A stretch of DNA of 64,000 nucleotides from Polaromonas eurypsychrophila (GTDB taxonomy: Bacteria; Pseudomonadota; Gammaproteobacteria; Burkholderiales; Burkholderiaceae_C), in assembly GCF_014641715.1 (NCBI RefSeq), contig NZ_BMIG01000014.1:57384-121383 (forward strand). Reading direction: 5' to 3'. Below, one piece after another: positions 52,867-61,759 of the stretch. The stretch's first letter is position 1; each line of letters begins with the position of its first letter. The translations under genes were made by a program, and so were the position numbers. The notes under the pieces were generated by a model. The model was not told the DNA's origin, ran no database searches, and saw nothing but the letters and a program-made list of their open reading frames with translations.

Positions 52867-53137
52867 ACCGTGATTCGTCCGCAGTCTGGCGCGGCGTGAC
52901 CGGCGCGCCATCGGGGTGTTGTTTTGCATTTGGCAGGTGTTTTCGCCCAAAGTGCGACAATGGGGGCCTGAGGAAGCTCTGCACGCGCCCTGCGATCAGT
53001 GATCGCGCTCCGGCGGTTTGCGGCGTTACCTTTGCCACCAGCCCTGCTGTTGGCTCCCAACGCGCCCCGGCAAACCCGTCCCGGCCCGCGCGACCATCCG
53101 CTACCTACCTACGCTGGAGTTACGTCGGGCTTTCCTT
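52867..53137 (+). other. Non-coding leader region before rhlE
   Basis: 271 bp without a convincing gene. The frame of rhlE stays open through it but with unlike composition. GGAGTTACG lies about 20 nt before the ATG. A long 5' leader is usual for DEAD-box helicase genes and may be a site of autoregulation. No terminator or riboswitch was recognised. Confidence 0.4.
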
Positions 53138-54589
53138 ATGACATCCTCTTTTTCCAACCTCTCGCTGGCCGAACCGCTGGCCCGTGCCGTCGCCGAGATG
53201 GGCTACGAAACCATGACCCCGATCCAGGAGCAGGCCATCCCGGTCGTCCTGCAAGGCAGGGACGTGATGGGCGCCGCGCAAACCGGCACCGGCAAAACCG
53301 CAGCTTTTGCGCTGCCGCTGCTGCAGCGCATGATGAAGCACGAGAACGCCTCGACCTCGCCGGCGCGGCACCCGGTGCGTGCGCTGGTGCTGCTTCCCAC
53401 ACGTGAACTGGCTGTGCAGGTGGCCGAGCAGGTCAAGTTCTACGCCAAGTACACCAACCTGAACAGCGCGGTGGTGTTTGGCGGCATGGACATGAAGCCG
53501 CAAACCGCTGAGCTGAAAAAAGGCGTCGAAGTGCTGGTCGCCACGCCGGGCCGGCTGCTCGACCACATCGAAGCCAAAAACGCGGTGCTCAACCAGGTCG
53601 AGTATGTGGTGCTCGATGAAGCCGACCGAATGCTGGACATCGGCTTTTTGCCCGACCTCCAGCGCATCCTGAGCTACCTGCCCAAGCAGCGCATCACCCT
53701 GCTGTTCTCGGCGACTTTTTCACCCGAGATCAAGCGCCTGGCGTCCAGCTTCCTGCAGGACCCGGTGACGATTGAAGTGGCGCGTTCCAACGCCACGGCC
53801 TCGACCGTCGAGCAGCATTTCTACAGCGTCGGCGCCGACGACAAGCGCCGCGCGCTGCACCAGATCCTCAAGGCCCGAGGCATCAAGCAGGCCTTTGTGT
53901 TCGTCAACAGCAAGCTCGGCTGCGCGCGGCTGGCCCGCTCGCTGGAGCGCGAAGGCCTCAAAACCACAGCGCTGCATGGCGACAAAAGCCAGGACGAACG
54001 CCTCAAGGCCCTTGACGCGTTCAAAAAGGGCGAAGTCGATTTGCTGGTGTGTACCGATGTCGCCGCCCGCGGCCTGGACATCAAGGATGTGCCGGCGGTG
54101 TTCAACTTCGACGTGCCGTTCAACGCCGAAGACTACGTGCACCGCATTGGCCGCACCGGCCGTGCCGGCGCATCTGGCTTGGCCGTGAGTTTTGCCGCCA
54201 GCAGCGACCAGCGTCTGGTCACCGACATTGAAAAGCTGATCAAAACCAAGATCGAAATCGAGCCGATGGAGTTCGAGGAAGACCAGCCTCGCAAGGAACA
54301 GGGCCGTATCAACGACGGGCGCCGCATGTACCGCGAGACCGGCGAGCAGGCGCCGCGTGAAGCCGATGCGGCTCCACGCGAGCGCCGTGAGCCGCGTGAG
54401 CGTCGCGAATACGCGCCGCGCCCGGCTGCGCGCGATCCATTTTTCGACAAACCTTACGAATCGACGTTGGCCCCCGAGGCCCAGCCGGCCTGGGAGGAAG
54501 CTGCCAAAAGCACGTCCTCACGTAGCAGTGTGTCGGCCAACATCAAGCCCAAGAAAAAAGTCGCCGCGCTGTTCAAGACTGCAGCTTAG
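53138..54589 (+). CDS. rhlE: DEAD-box RNA helicase, RhlE type
   Basis: 483 residues. Motifs in order: Q motif 'GYETMTPIQEQAIP', Walker A 'AQTGTGKTAAF', 'PTRELAVQV', 'ATPGRLLDH', DEAD box 'VLDEADRMLDIGF', 'SATF', 'FVNSK', 'ARGLDIK', 'HRIGRTGRAG'. The C-terminal tail is charged and rich in Arg and Glu repeats ('PRERREPRERREY'), as in RhlE proteins of beta-proteobacteria. Role in rRNA or mRNA remodelling is by family. Confidence 0.94.
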   Translation: MTSSFSNLSLAEPLARAVAEMGYETMTPIQEQAIPVVLQGRDVMGAAQTGTGKTAAFALPLLQRMMKHENASTSPARHPVRALVLLPTRELAVQVAEQVKFYAKYTNLNSAVVFGGMDMKPQTAELKKGVEVLVATPGRLLDHIEAKNAVLNQVEYVVLDEADRMLDIGFLPDLQRILSYLPKQRITLLFSATFSPEIKRLASSFLQDPVTIEVARSNATASTVEQHFYSVGADDKRRALHQILKARGIKQAFVFVNSKLGCARLARSLEREGLKTTALHGDKSQDERLKALDAFKKGEVDLLVCTDVAARGLDIKDVPAVFNFDVPFNAEDYVHRIGRTGRAGASGLAVSFAASSDQRLVTDIEKLIKTKIEIEPMEFEEDQPRKEQGRINDGRRMYRETGEQAPREADAAPRERREPRERREYAPRPAARDPFFDKPYESTLAPEAQPAWEEAAKSTSSRSSVSANIKPKKKVAALFKTAA

Positions 54590-54695
54590 GCAAGCGCTGA
54601 GGCTGCGCACTGCGGGACAGGCGTCGACAAGAGCCTACTTTTTGCCGCGTGGGTGTCTGATGCCCAAGGCCTGCGACAGCCCTTAGACTGTATAC

Positions 54696-55640
54696 ATGTT
54701 TTTTCCGTCGGCCGGCTCGCGCCCGGCATCTTTCCTGTCCCCCCTGCTGGATCTGTTTCGGCCCATCAAGCGCGCTGTGGTGCTCTGGATAGACGCCGAT
54801 GGCCTGCGCATGAGTGCGGCCATGTCGTTTTACGGCATCCTGAGTCTGGCGCCGCTGCTGGTACTGCTGGTGGCCGTGCTCGGCTGGTGGCTGGACCGCA
54901 GCTACATCGAATCCAGCCTGGTGCGTCAGATCGCCGACGTGATCGGCGAGCAGGGCGCGCAGATGGTGCAGCAGGCGCTGACCAGCGCGCAAAAACCGGC
55001 CGACGGCCTGCTCGCCTCGCTGATTGCGTTTGGCCTGTTGCTGTCCGGCGCCACCGGTGTGTTTGCCGAGCTGCAAGACGCTTTCGAGCGACTGTGGCGG
55101 CGCGACACCGGCGAGGTGCCCAGGCAGAAGTGGTGGTACAGCGCCTCGCTGCGTCTGCGCGGCATTGCCTACATCCTGGCCTTTGGCTTTTTGCTGCTGA
55201 CTTCGCTGGCGATTTCTGCCTTGCTGACCTTTCTCACCGGTTGGGCCGGCGGCTACCTGCCGCTCGAAAAAGTGGCGCTGGCGGTCAATGAGCTGGTTTC
55301 CATGGCCTTTTGCGCCGCGCTGTTTGTTGCGCTGATGCGCATGAGCGCCGGGCCCAAACCGCAGCTTCGCTACCTGGTTATGGGCGGCGTCGCAGGCGGC
55401 ATTTTATTTTCGCTCGGCAAGTACCTGATGGCGCTGTATCTGTCCACCGCCGCTGTGGTGTCTGCCTACGGCGCGGCTGGCTCGCTGGTGGTGCTGCTGA
55501 TGTGGATTTACTTTTCATCGGCGGTGCTGCTGCTGTCGGCCAGCGTGGCGCGCAGCCTGTCCGACGAAGCCGCCCTGCACGCGGCCAAGAAGGCGGAGAA
55601 GCCGGAAACAGGGTCCCCGACAAGTCAAAAATGCTATTGA
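54696..55640 (+). CDS. YihY/BrkB-family inner-membrane protein
   Basis: 314 residues with six hydrophobic helices. 'MSAAMSFYGILSLAPLLVLLV', split by the window rule, and 'SGATGVFAELQDAFERLW' are family signatures, with 'SAYGAAGSLVVLLMWIYFSS' near the end. The family was once called ribonuclease BN by mistake; its function is not known. The stop codon lies in a short intergenic repeat. Confidence 0.9.
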   Translation: MFFPSAGSRPASFLSPLLDLFRPIKRAVVLWIDADGLRMSAAMSFYGILSLAPLLVLLVAVLGWWLDRSYIESSLVRQIADVIGEQGAQMVQQALTSAQKPADGLLASLIAFGLLLSGATGVFAELQDAFERLWRRDTGEVPRQKWWYSASLRLRGIAYILAFGFLLLTSLAISALLTFLTGWAGGYLPLEKVALAVNELVSMAFCAALFVALMRMSAGPKPQLRYLVMGGVAGGILFSLGKYLMALYLSTAAVVSAYGAAGSLVVLLMWIYFSSAVLLLSASVARSLSDEAALHAAKKAEKPETGSPTSQKCY

Positions 55641-55690
55641 ATTAATAGCTGCTTGCGCCTGCCCGGTATGGGCTGGAGGCTCAAAAGGCT
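55625..55690. repeat. Short intergenic repeat overlapping the yihY stop codon
   Basis: AAAAATGCTATTGAATTAATAGC is an imperfect palindrome (shown in part), then CCCGGTATGGGCTGGAGG. The last five codons of the preceding gene fall inside the element. Confidence 0.5.
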
Positions 55691-55698
55691 TGAAACTT

Positions 55699-56550
55699 CT
55701 ACCCTGGTGCCTGCGACTGCTCGCAGTTCACCGTGACCAGCCGATAACGACCCGGCGCATCACTTAGCCGTGCGGCTGTCAGGCAGCCGCCCCAGACACA
55801 ACCGGTGTCCAGCGGCAAGGTGTTGGCCAGCAGGCCGCCCCCCGCCGCCGCCGTTTCGGTACCCAGTGTGGACCAGTGGCCAAACGCGATGGGCACGTCG
55901 GTGGTCTGTCGGCCCGGCAGCTCAAACCAGGGCAGGTAGCCAGGCAGTGCGGTTTGTGTTCCGCCACTGCTGGCAAATTCCATGGTGCCGTCAGCCGTGC
56001 AAAAACGCATGCGTGTCAGTGCATTGACGATGATGCGCAGACGTTCGGCGCCGGCCAGCGAATCGTCCCAGCGATCCGGCGTGTTGCCATACATGCCTTG
56101 CAGAAAACCGGCCAGGTCAGGCCCGCGCAACGCGCGTTCGACCTCGCCCGCCAGTGCCAGTGTCTGCGCGACGCTCCATTGCGGCAGCACACCGGCATGG
56201 ACCATCAGCCAGCCGTGCGCAAACATCGCCATGCTGCGATGCCGCAGCCAGTCGAGCAGTGCCTCGCTGTCGGGTGCGTTCAGCACCTGCTGCACGGTGT
56301 CGCCGCGATGCGGCTTGCGCAGGCCGTGGCGGATGCCGAGCAGGTTCAGATCGTGGTTGCCAAGCAGGCATTGCGCCGCGTCGCCCAGTTGTTCAAGGCT
56401 GCGCAGCACCGCCAGCGAGTCCGGCCCGCGGTTGACCAGGTCGCCGAGCAGGTAGAGCGTGTCGCGGCTGGGGGAGAAGTCAAGCTTGCGCAGCAGGCGC
56501 TGCAGGGGTTCATGACAACCCTGCAGGTCGCCAATCATGTAAAGTGCCAT
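55699..56550 (-). CDS. apaH: Bis(5'-nucleosyl)-tetraphosphatase, symmetrical
   Basis: ApaH cleaves Ap4A to two ADP. 283 residues of the calcineurin-like fold: 'MIGDLQGCHEPL', 'LLGDLVNRGPDS', 'LLGNHDLNLLG' and 'MFAHGWLMVHAGVLPQW'. Length is standard. It converges with yihY and is divergent from the CNNM/CorC gene, whose start is 23 nt away. Confidence 0.95.
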   Translation of the reverse strand: MALYMIGDLQGCHEPLQRLLRKLDFSPSRDTLYLLGDLVNRGPDSLAVLRSLEQLGDAAQCLLGNHDLNLLGIRHGLRKPHRGDTVQQVLNAPDSEALLDWLRHRSMAMFAHGWLMVHAGVLPQWSVAQTLALAGEVERALRGPDLAGFLQGMYGNTPDRWDDSLAGAERLRIIVNALTRMRFCTADGTMEFASSGGTQTALPGYLPWFELPGRQTTDVPIAFGHWSTLGTETAAAGGGLLANTLPLDTGCVWGGCLTAARLSDAPGRYRLVTVNCEQSQAPG

Positions 56551-56573
56551 GTGTTCATTCTGCCTCCGGATCC

Positions 56574-57926
56574 ATGGATTTCATCCTCATTGCCTTTTTG
56601 ACGCTGCTTAACGGCGTCTTCGCCATGTCGGAGCTGGCGCTGGCCTCCAGCCGCAAGGCCAGGCTCAATGCCATGTCGGAGTCGGGTGACAAGGGGGCCC
56701 GCGCGGCGCTGACGCTGCTGGACAATCCGACCCAGTTTTTGTCATCGGTGCAGGTTGGCATCACCTCCATCGGCATGCTCAACGGCATCATCGGCGAGGC
56801 GGCTTTCAGCGACGACCTGTCGGCGTGGATACAGTCCTTCGGCGCGTCCGTGCGTGCAGCCGACATTTCGGCGACGGCTCTGGTGGTGACCATCATCACC
56901 TTTATCACCATCGTGTTTGGCGAACTGGTGCCCAAGCGCATCGGCCAGCTTTATCCTGAAACCGTCGCGCGCCTGGTCTCACGGCCCATGATGTGGGTGG
57001 CCACTGGCGCCAAGCCTTTTGTGCGCCTGCTGTCCTTCAGCACCCATGCCGTGCTTAAGCTGCTGCGGGTGGACAACGCCGGCGAGCGCACCGTGACCGA
57101 CGAGGAAATTGCTGCCAGCCTTGAGGAAGGCCTGGACGCTGGCCTGATTGAGGAGCACGAACACCAGATGGTGCAAAACGTGTTTTTGCTTGACGACCGG
57201 CTGCTTACATCGCTGATGCTTCCGCGTTCTGACATTGAGTGGATAGACGCCAACGACACCGTGGCCCAGGCGATTGCCAAGGCCGGTGCCACCGGGCATT
57301 CGTGGTACCCGGTGTGCCGCGGCAGCCTCGACGATGTGGTCGGAGTGGTGAACGTCGCCAAGCTGTTGGCGCTGCGCGGCCAGATCGAGCCGGTGGGTGA
57401 CAACACCGGCACGGGCACTACGCCGACTCTGGCCGACCGCATTGATGTTTACGCCATTGCGGCCGTGTTTGTCCCTGAAACCCTGACCGGTATGGAACTG
57501 CTTGAGCAATTTCGCAAGCGCTCCACCCGCATCGTGTTTGTGGTTGACGAATACGGCGTGGTACAGGGCTTGATGACGCCGATGGACATGTTAGAGGCGA
57601 TTACCGGCGAGTTGCAGCCTGGCGCTCAGGTCGATGCCTGGGCCACCCAGCGGCCCGACGGCAGCTGGCTGATTGACGGCGTGATGCCGGTGTCCGAATT
57701 GAAAGCCCGGCTGGACATCAAAGACCTGCCCGATGAGGACAAGGGGCGCTACAACACCGTGGCCGGCTTGCTGCAAAGCGTGTCGGGGCGGCTGCTGGCT
57801 GTCGGTGAGCGCGTCGAGGCGGCGGACTGGCTCTTTGAAGTGCTGGATCTGGACGGCAAACGCATCGACAAGGTGCTGGCGAGCATCATCCCCGACGCGC
57901 GGCCTCTGAAAAACGAGTCGGCTTAA
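56574..57926 (+). CDS. CNNM/CBS-domain transporter-like protein (hemolysin/CorC family)
   Basis: 450 residues. An N-terminal CNNM membrane domain of about three helices ('FILIAFLTLLNGVFAMSELA', 'VVTIITFITIVFGELVPKRI'), a CBS pair ('LMLPRSDIEWID', 'FVVDEYGVVQGLMTPMDML') and a C-terminal CorC_HlyC domain ('LPDEDKGRYNTVAGLL'). Family members are linked to Mg2+ or Co2+ export. The ATG at 56574 puts the first helix at the N-terminus. Confidence 0.9.
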   Translation: MDFILIAFLTLLNGVFAMSELALASSRKARLNAMSESGDKGARAALTLLDNPTQFLSSVQVGITSIGMLNGIIGEAAFSDDLSAWIQSFGASVRAADISATALVVTIITFITIVFGELVPKRIGQLYPETVARLVSRPMMWVATGAKPFVRLLSFSTHAVLKLLRVDNAGERTVTDEEIAASLEEGLDAGLIEEHEHQMVQNVFLLDDRLLTSLMLPRSDIEWIDANDTVAQAIAKAGATGHSWYPVCRGSLDDVVGVVNVAKLLALRGQIEPVGDNTGTGTTPTLADRIDVYAIAAVFVPETLTGMELLEQFRKRSTRIVFVVDEYGVVQGLMTPMDMLEAITGELQPGAQVDAWATQRPDGSWLIDGVMPVSELKARLDIKDLPDEDKGRYNTVAGLLQSVSGRLLAVGERVEAADWLFEVLDLDGKRIDKVLASIIPDARPLKNESA

Positions 57927-57936
57927 AACCTGGCGG

Positions 57937-58119
57937 CTAAGGCCGGGTGGTGGGACTGGCCGGCTTGACCGCCGGGGCCACAGTGATCATCACCTCGTTG
58001 CCGCCGCCAAACCCTGAGCCCTGCATCTGCACCGGGGCGATGCGTTCCGCCTTGGTGAAGGTCTGCAGGCTCAGTTTCGAAAAACAACTTGAAGTCAGCG
58101 TCCAGCCGGCGCCCGACAT
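57937..58119 (-). CDS. Possible small protein, unknown
   Basis: 60 residues from the ATG at 58119 (or 70 from a GTG at 58149). It reads 'MSGAGWTLTSSCFSKLSL' then 'TKAERIAPVQMQGSGFGGGN', with high GC at third codon positions. It fills the 271-bp gap between the CNNM/CorC gene and the next plus-strand gene. No ribosome-binding site is clear. A shadow reading on the plus strand (57947-58168) is less protein-like. Confidence 0.4.
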   Translation of the reverse strand: MSGAGWTLTSSCFSKLSLQTFTKAERIAPVQMQGSGFGGGNEVMITVAPAVKPASPTTRP

Positions 58120-58197
58120 GCTGTCACTGCGCAGCCGGCGACGGGCCACGGCGGACGCTGTATCCTGAAGCAGTCCGACATTTACCGAGGAACGTCC

Positions 58198-59034
58198 ATG
58201 CCCAGCATCCGCCGTTTTGTCCTGGCCCTGTTTATGCTTGCTGCGGTGGCCTGTTCATGGCTCGCGCCGCTGGATGCGCCAGCGATGCAGCAGGTCGATG
58301 CCGGCCTGAAGCGCGCCTTGATCAGTTTTGCCACGGCGCGCGCTCTCAATGCCGTGATCTCGGTGGCACAGGGCACCGCACTGTCAGTGCAGCCGCTGGG
58401 CGTGGGTGTCACGCTCACGCCGGGCCAGTTGCTCGACCCGGTCAACGACCTGGTGGAAAAGTTCTCGACGCTGATGCTGGCGGCCAGTGTGGCTTTTGGT
58501 GTGCAGAAGGCGCTGATCGCCATGGGCGGCTACTGGGTGATCTCGCTGGCGCTGACCGCCGTGGCGCTGGGCTGGGCGGGGATGCATTTCAGGCGGCAGG
58601 TGCCGCCGGCGTGGCTCTCGCGCACGCTGGTGATTTTGCTGATGCTGCGCTTCGCGATTCCCGTGGTGACCCTGGGCACTGATTTGCTGTGGCAAAAATT
58701 CCTGGCGCCCGACTACGCAGCCAGCCAATTGCAGATCGACACCTCATCGACCCAGGCCGCCCGGCTCGGGCCGCCCGTGGCGGCGCCGGAGAATCCGGGT
58801 GTGCTTGACCGCATGAAGGGCTGGCTGTCCGACAACGCCGATGTGAAGGCGCGCTTTGAGGCCCTGAAGCTGGCAGCCGAGCAGGCCACTGATCACATCA
58901 TCCGGCTGATCGTGATCTTTTTGCTGCAGACTTTGGTGATTCCCTTGCTATTGCTCTGGGCGTTGTATGCTCTTGCCAGAAGCGTGTTTGAGCGGGCCGG
59001 GCGCTGGCCTGAACCCGCACTGCAAAGCCCGTGA
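58198..59034 (+). CDS. Hypothetical inner-membrane protein
   Basis: 278 residues. A signal-like N-terminal helix ('RFVLALFMLAAVACSWLA'), three central helices at about 95-180 and a C-terminal one ('LIVIFLLQTLVIPLLLLWAL'), with a soluble charged stretch at 195-235. I recognise no family. Preceded by GAGGAA ahead of the ATG. Confidence 0.75.
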   Translation: MPSIRRFVLALFMLAAVACSWLAPLDAPAMQQVDAGLKRALISFATARALNAVISVAQGTALSVQPLGVGVTLTPGQLLDPVNDLVEKFSTLMLAASVAFGVQKALIAMGGYWVISLALTAVALGWAGMHFRRQVPPAWLSRTLVILLMLRFAIPVVTLGTDLLWQKFLAPDYAASQLQIDTSSTQAARLGPPVAAPENPGVLDRMKGWLSDNADVKARFEALKLAAEQATDHIIRLIVIFLLQTLVIPLLLLWALYALARSVFERAGRWPEPALQSP

Positions 59035-59094
59035 ATCAGGCTGAGGCAGCTTGGCACCGTAAGATAGGTGTTTCTTTTATGTGGACAAAGGCCC

Positions 59095-59523
59095 ATGCCC
59101 AATATAGCAAGCGTTTTGAAAGAAGAAATCGCCCGCGTCTCCCGCAAGGAAGCGCGCGCTGAAACTCAGCAACTCAAAAAGTCCTCGGCCCACTTCCGGT
59201 CGGACATCGCCGCGTTGAAGCGGCGCATTGCCGCGCTCGAACAACTGGTCGGACGCCTGGGCAAAGCCGCAGGCAAAAAGCCGGCGAAGGCCTCGACTGA
59301 CGAGCCAGCGGGCTCCTTCCGTTTCAGCGCCAGCGGCTTGCTGGCGCAGAGAAAACGCCTGGGTTTGTCAGCGGCTGAAGCCGGCCGCCTGCTTGGCGTA
59401 TCGGACCAGTCGGTCTACAAATGGGAAAACGGTAAAACACGCCCCCGCGCCAGCCAGTTTGCGGCGATTGCCGAGCTGCGAAGCCTGAGTAAAAAACAGG
59501 CTGCAGTGCGCCTGACCGCCTGA
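59095..59523 (+). CDS. XRE-family helix-turn-helix protein with N-terminal coiled coil
   Basis: 142 residues. A charged helical first half ('SVLKEEIARVSRKEARAE', 'LKRRIAALEQLVGRLGKA') likely to form a coiled coil, then a short linker and a Cro/C1-type helix-turn-helix ('LLAQRKRLGLSAAEAGRLLG' with 'SDQSVYKWENGKTRPR'). Targets unknown. An upstream ATG at 59068 is less likely. Confidence 0.8.
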   Translation: MPNIASVLKEEIARVSRKEARAETQQLKKSSAHFRSDIAALKRRIAALEQLVGRLGKAAGKKPAKASTDEPAGSFRFSASGLLAQRKRLGLSAAEAGRLLGVSDQSVYKWENGKTRPRASQFAAIAELRSLSKKQAAVRLTA

Positions 59524-59553
59524 CGCGCGTGGCTCCCATTTCGCCTACTTGTC

Positions 59554-60033
59554 ATGCGTAAAAATCCTGAACGTCTACAGGCCCTGAAAAGCCTTGCACT
59601 GCTGGATACCGGCGCCGAGGTGGCGTACGACGACCTGACCCGCACGCTTGCCCAGACCTTCGATGTCCCCATTGCCCTGGTGAACCTGCTGGACGCGGAT
59701 CGCGACTGGTTCAAGGCCTGTATTGGTGTGTCCCTCATGGAGTCACCGGTCGAGACTTCGTTTTGCGAAATCTTTTTTCATTGTGATGATGATCTGCTAG
59801 TGATCCCGGACACCGCTGCCGACCCGATCTTTGCTTCGCACCCGCTGGTGGTGGGCGCGCCTTTCATCCGTTTCTACGCTTCCGCGCGGCTGGCCTTCGA
59901 AGGGCATACCGTCGGCACGTTGTGCATTTATGACGTTCAACCCAAGCAGGTGTCAGCGGAGCAGGTCGAAACATTGAAGGTATTGCGCTTGGCGACCATG
60001 GAAACATTTGCCCAGCGCACGCGGGCTGCCTGA
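59554..60033 (+). CDS. GAF-domain protein
   Basis: 159 residues forming one GAF domain: 'RLQALKSLALLDTGAEVAYD', 'FDVPIALVNLLDADRDWFKA', 'ETSFCEIFF', 'FYASARLAFEGHTVGTLCIYD'. This is the short type usually at the N-terminus of diguanylate cyclases or kinases; here it stands alone, next to a convergent lone receiver gene. The ligand is unknown. Confidence 0.85.
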   Translation: MRKNPERLQALKSLALLDTGAEVAYDDLTRTLAQTFDVPIALVNLLDADRDWFKACIGVSLMESPVETSFCEIFFHCDDDLLVIPDTAADPIFASHPLVVGAPFIRFYASARLAFEGHTVGTLCIYDVQPKQVSAEQVETLKVLRLATMETFAQRTRAA

Positions 60034-60069
60034 GATGGATATTTACAGCAAAGGCGGTCTGGTCAGCGC

Positions 60070-60537
60070 CTACTGCAAGAAACCCTGAATTTTGGGCTTC
60101 TCCGTGTGATGCGCGCGACCTATGCAGTAGGCAATCAGGTCGCCCAATTCCGTGGATTTGTCAAAGACCGCATTGGCGCCCAGCAAGCGGCAATGTGTCA
60201 GCAAGGATGAAGTCGGGTGGTTGGTCATGACCAGCACATCCTGTATCTCAGGGCGCTTGAGGCAATGCCGCAATACGCCTGCGCCCGTGCCTTCCCGCAG
60301 AAAAAGGTCTACCAGCGCAATGTCCCAGCCTACCGGATTGCGTTCGAACCATTCCCTGGCTTCGGTTTCGGTTTCCGCGAACCCAACCCAGTCGATGCTT
60401 AACTCTTCCGACAAGGTCATCATCAACTGCTTGCGCATGGAGCCGCTGTCCTCTACCAAATAAACCCTCAGAACCAAGTTGTTCCCCTCAAGTGGCTCGC
60501 CTATTTCGACGGCTGGCAAACTTCCAACTCTCACCAC
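60070..60537 (-). CDS. Stand-alone receiver-domain protein (second)
   Basis: 155 residues from a GTG. Receiver only: 'RVYLVEDSGSMRKQL', Asp in 'DIALVDLFLREGTGAGV', 'LVMTNHPTS', Lys in 'AVFDKSTELGDLIAY'. It shares the 'DKSTE' pattern with the receiver at 42425, so the two may be paralogues. It converges on the GAF gene. Confidence 0.82.
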   Translation of the reverse strand: MVRVGSLPAVEIGEPLEGNNLVLRVYLVEDSGSMRKQLMMTLSEELSIDWVGFAETETEAREWFERNPVGWDIALVDLFLREGTGAGVLRHCLKRPEIQDVLVMTNHPTSSLLTHCRLLGANAVFDKSTELGDLIAYCIGRAHHTEKPKIQGFLQ

Positions 60538-60643
60538 AATACAGGGGCACGAGGGCCGGCCTGTAGGTTAGCGGCTCCACGTATGTCGGACGGGGCTTAC
60601 GGCTTGATTCTTCCGGGGCGCGGCTTGCGTTAAGCTGCGCGCC

Positions 60644-61651
60644 ATGGATTCACTGACCCAAATTGCACTGGGCTCCGCCGTGGGTGTGGCTGTGATGGGC
60701 CGGCGCACCGCCGTGTGGAAGGCCGCCCTGTGGGGCGCCGTCGGCGGTACACTGCCCGACCTGGACGCCTTCATCAACCACGGCAACGCGGTGCTCAACA
60801 TGACGCTGCACCGCGCTGAAAGCCACGCGCTGTTCTGGCTCACGCTGCTTGCGCCATTTCTGGCCTGGCTTGTCTCGCGTATTCACGGTGAGCCGGCGCT
60901 GTTCAAGCGCTGGTGGCTGGCGCTCTGGCTGGTACTCATCACACACCCGCTGCTCGACGTGATGACGGTGTACGGCACGCAACTGCTGCTGCCTTTCACC
61001 AACTACCCTTATGGTGTCGGCAGCGTGTTCATCATCGACCCGCTCTACACCGTGCCGCTGATCGTCGGCGTGGTGGCGGCACTGCGGCTGAAAAGCACGC
61101 GAGGCCTGCGCTGGAATGCCGCCGGTCTGGTGCTCAGCAGCCTGTATCTGGTCTGGAGCGTGGTGGCGCAGCAGCAGGCCACGCAGGTGGCGCGAAGTTC
61201 GTTGCAGCAGCAAGGCCTTGCCGTTGATGCACTGCTGGTAACGCCCGCGCCCTTCAACACGTTGCTGTGGCGGCTGGTGGCGATGACACCGACGCACTAT
61301 CTCGAAGGCCACTACTCGCTGCTCGACAAATCACCGCGCATCACCTGGACCGCCTACGACCGCGGCGGGGCGCTGGCCGCGCAACACGCGCGGCATCCGT
61401 ATGTCGCACGTATCGCCGCCTTCAGTCATGGCTTTTACCGGGTGTCTGAAACTGATGGCCACCTGTTTGTGACCGACCTGCGCATGGGGCAGGAGCCGGC
61501 TTATACCTTCAACTTCGACCTCGGCATCGCCGAGGTGCGCGCCGGTCTGAACTACGTACCGATGCTGAAAAGCGCGCGGCCGAATATCGCCACGGCGCTG
61601 CCTTGGCTGTGGCGGCGCATGTGGGGCGATCCGGTACCGCCACCACGCTGA
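60644..61651 (+). CDS. Metal-dependent hydrolase-like membrane protein, YdjM family
   Basis: 335 residues. 'MDSLTQIALGSAVGVAVMGR' and 'GGTLPDLDAFIN' start the protein, then 'LNMTLHRAESHALFWLTLL' and 'THPLLDVMTVYGTQLLLPF'; these His and Asp motifs define the YdjM/DUF457 membrane hydrolase family. Four helices follow and a C-terminal soluble part of about 130 residues. Substrate unknown. Confidence 0.88.
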   Translation: MDSLTQIALGSAVGVAVMGRRTAVWKAALWGAVGGTLPDLDAFINHGNAVLNMTLHRAESHALFWLTLLAPFLAWLVSRIHGEPALFKRWWLALWLVLITHPLLDVMTVYGTQLLLPFTNYPYGVGSVFIIDPLYTVPLIVGVVAALRLKSTRGLRWNAAGLVLSSLYLVWSVVAQQQATQVARSSLQQQGLAVDALLVTPAPFNTLLWRLVAMTPTHYLEGHYSLLDKSPRITWTAYDRGGALAAQHARHPYVARIAAFSHGFYRVSETDGHLFVTDLRMGQEPAYTFNFDLGIAEVRAGLNYVPMLKSARPNIATALPWLWRRMWGDPVPPPR

Positions 61652-61655
61652 ATTT

Positions 61656-61710
61656 GCCCGCTACTTTATTGATAGCTGCTCTCGCCCGCCAGTCTTGGCC
61701 TGGAAGCCGA
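61656..61710. repeat. Short intergenic repeat between ydjM-like and tctC-like genes
   Basis: GCCCGCTACTTTATTGATAGC, shown in part, then CCAGTCTTGGCCTGGAAGCC. Same family as at 55625. Confidence 0.45.
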
Positions 61711-61759
61711 TTTGTCTAAAAAATCAGCGAATGTGTGGAAGGCTTCGGCTTGCGGACAT

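Noticed and set aside
57947..58168. 73-codon plus-strand frame between the CNNM/CorC gene and the membrane protein gene
   Set aside because: Composition is less protein-like than the minus-strand alternative, and it would overlap the probable promoter of the next gene.
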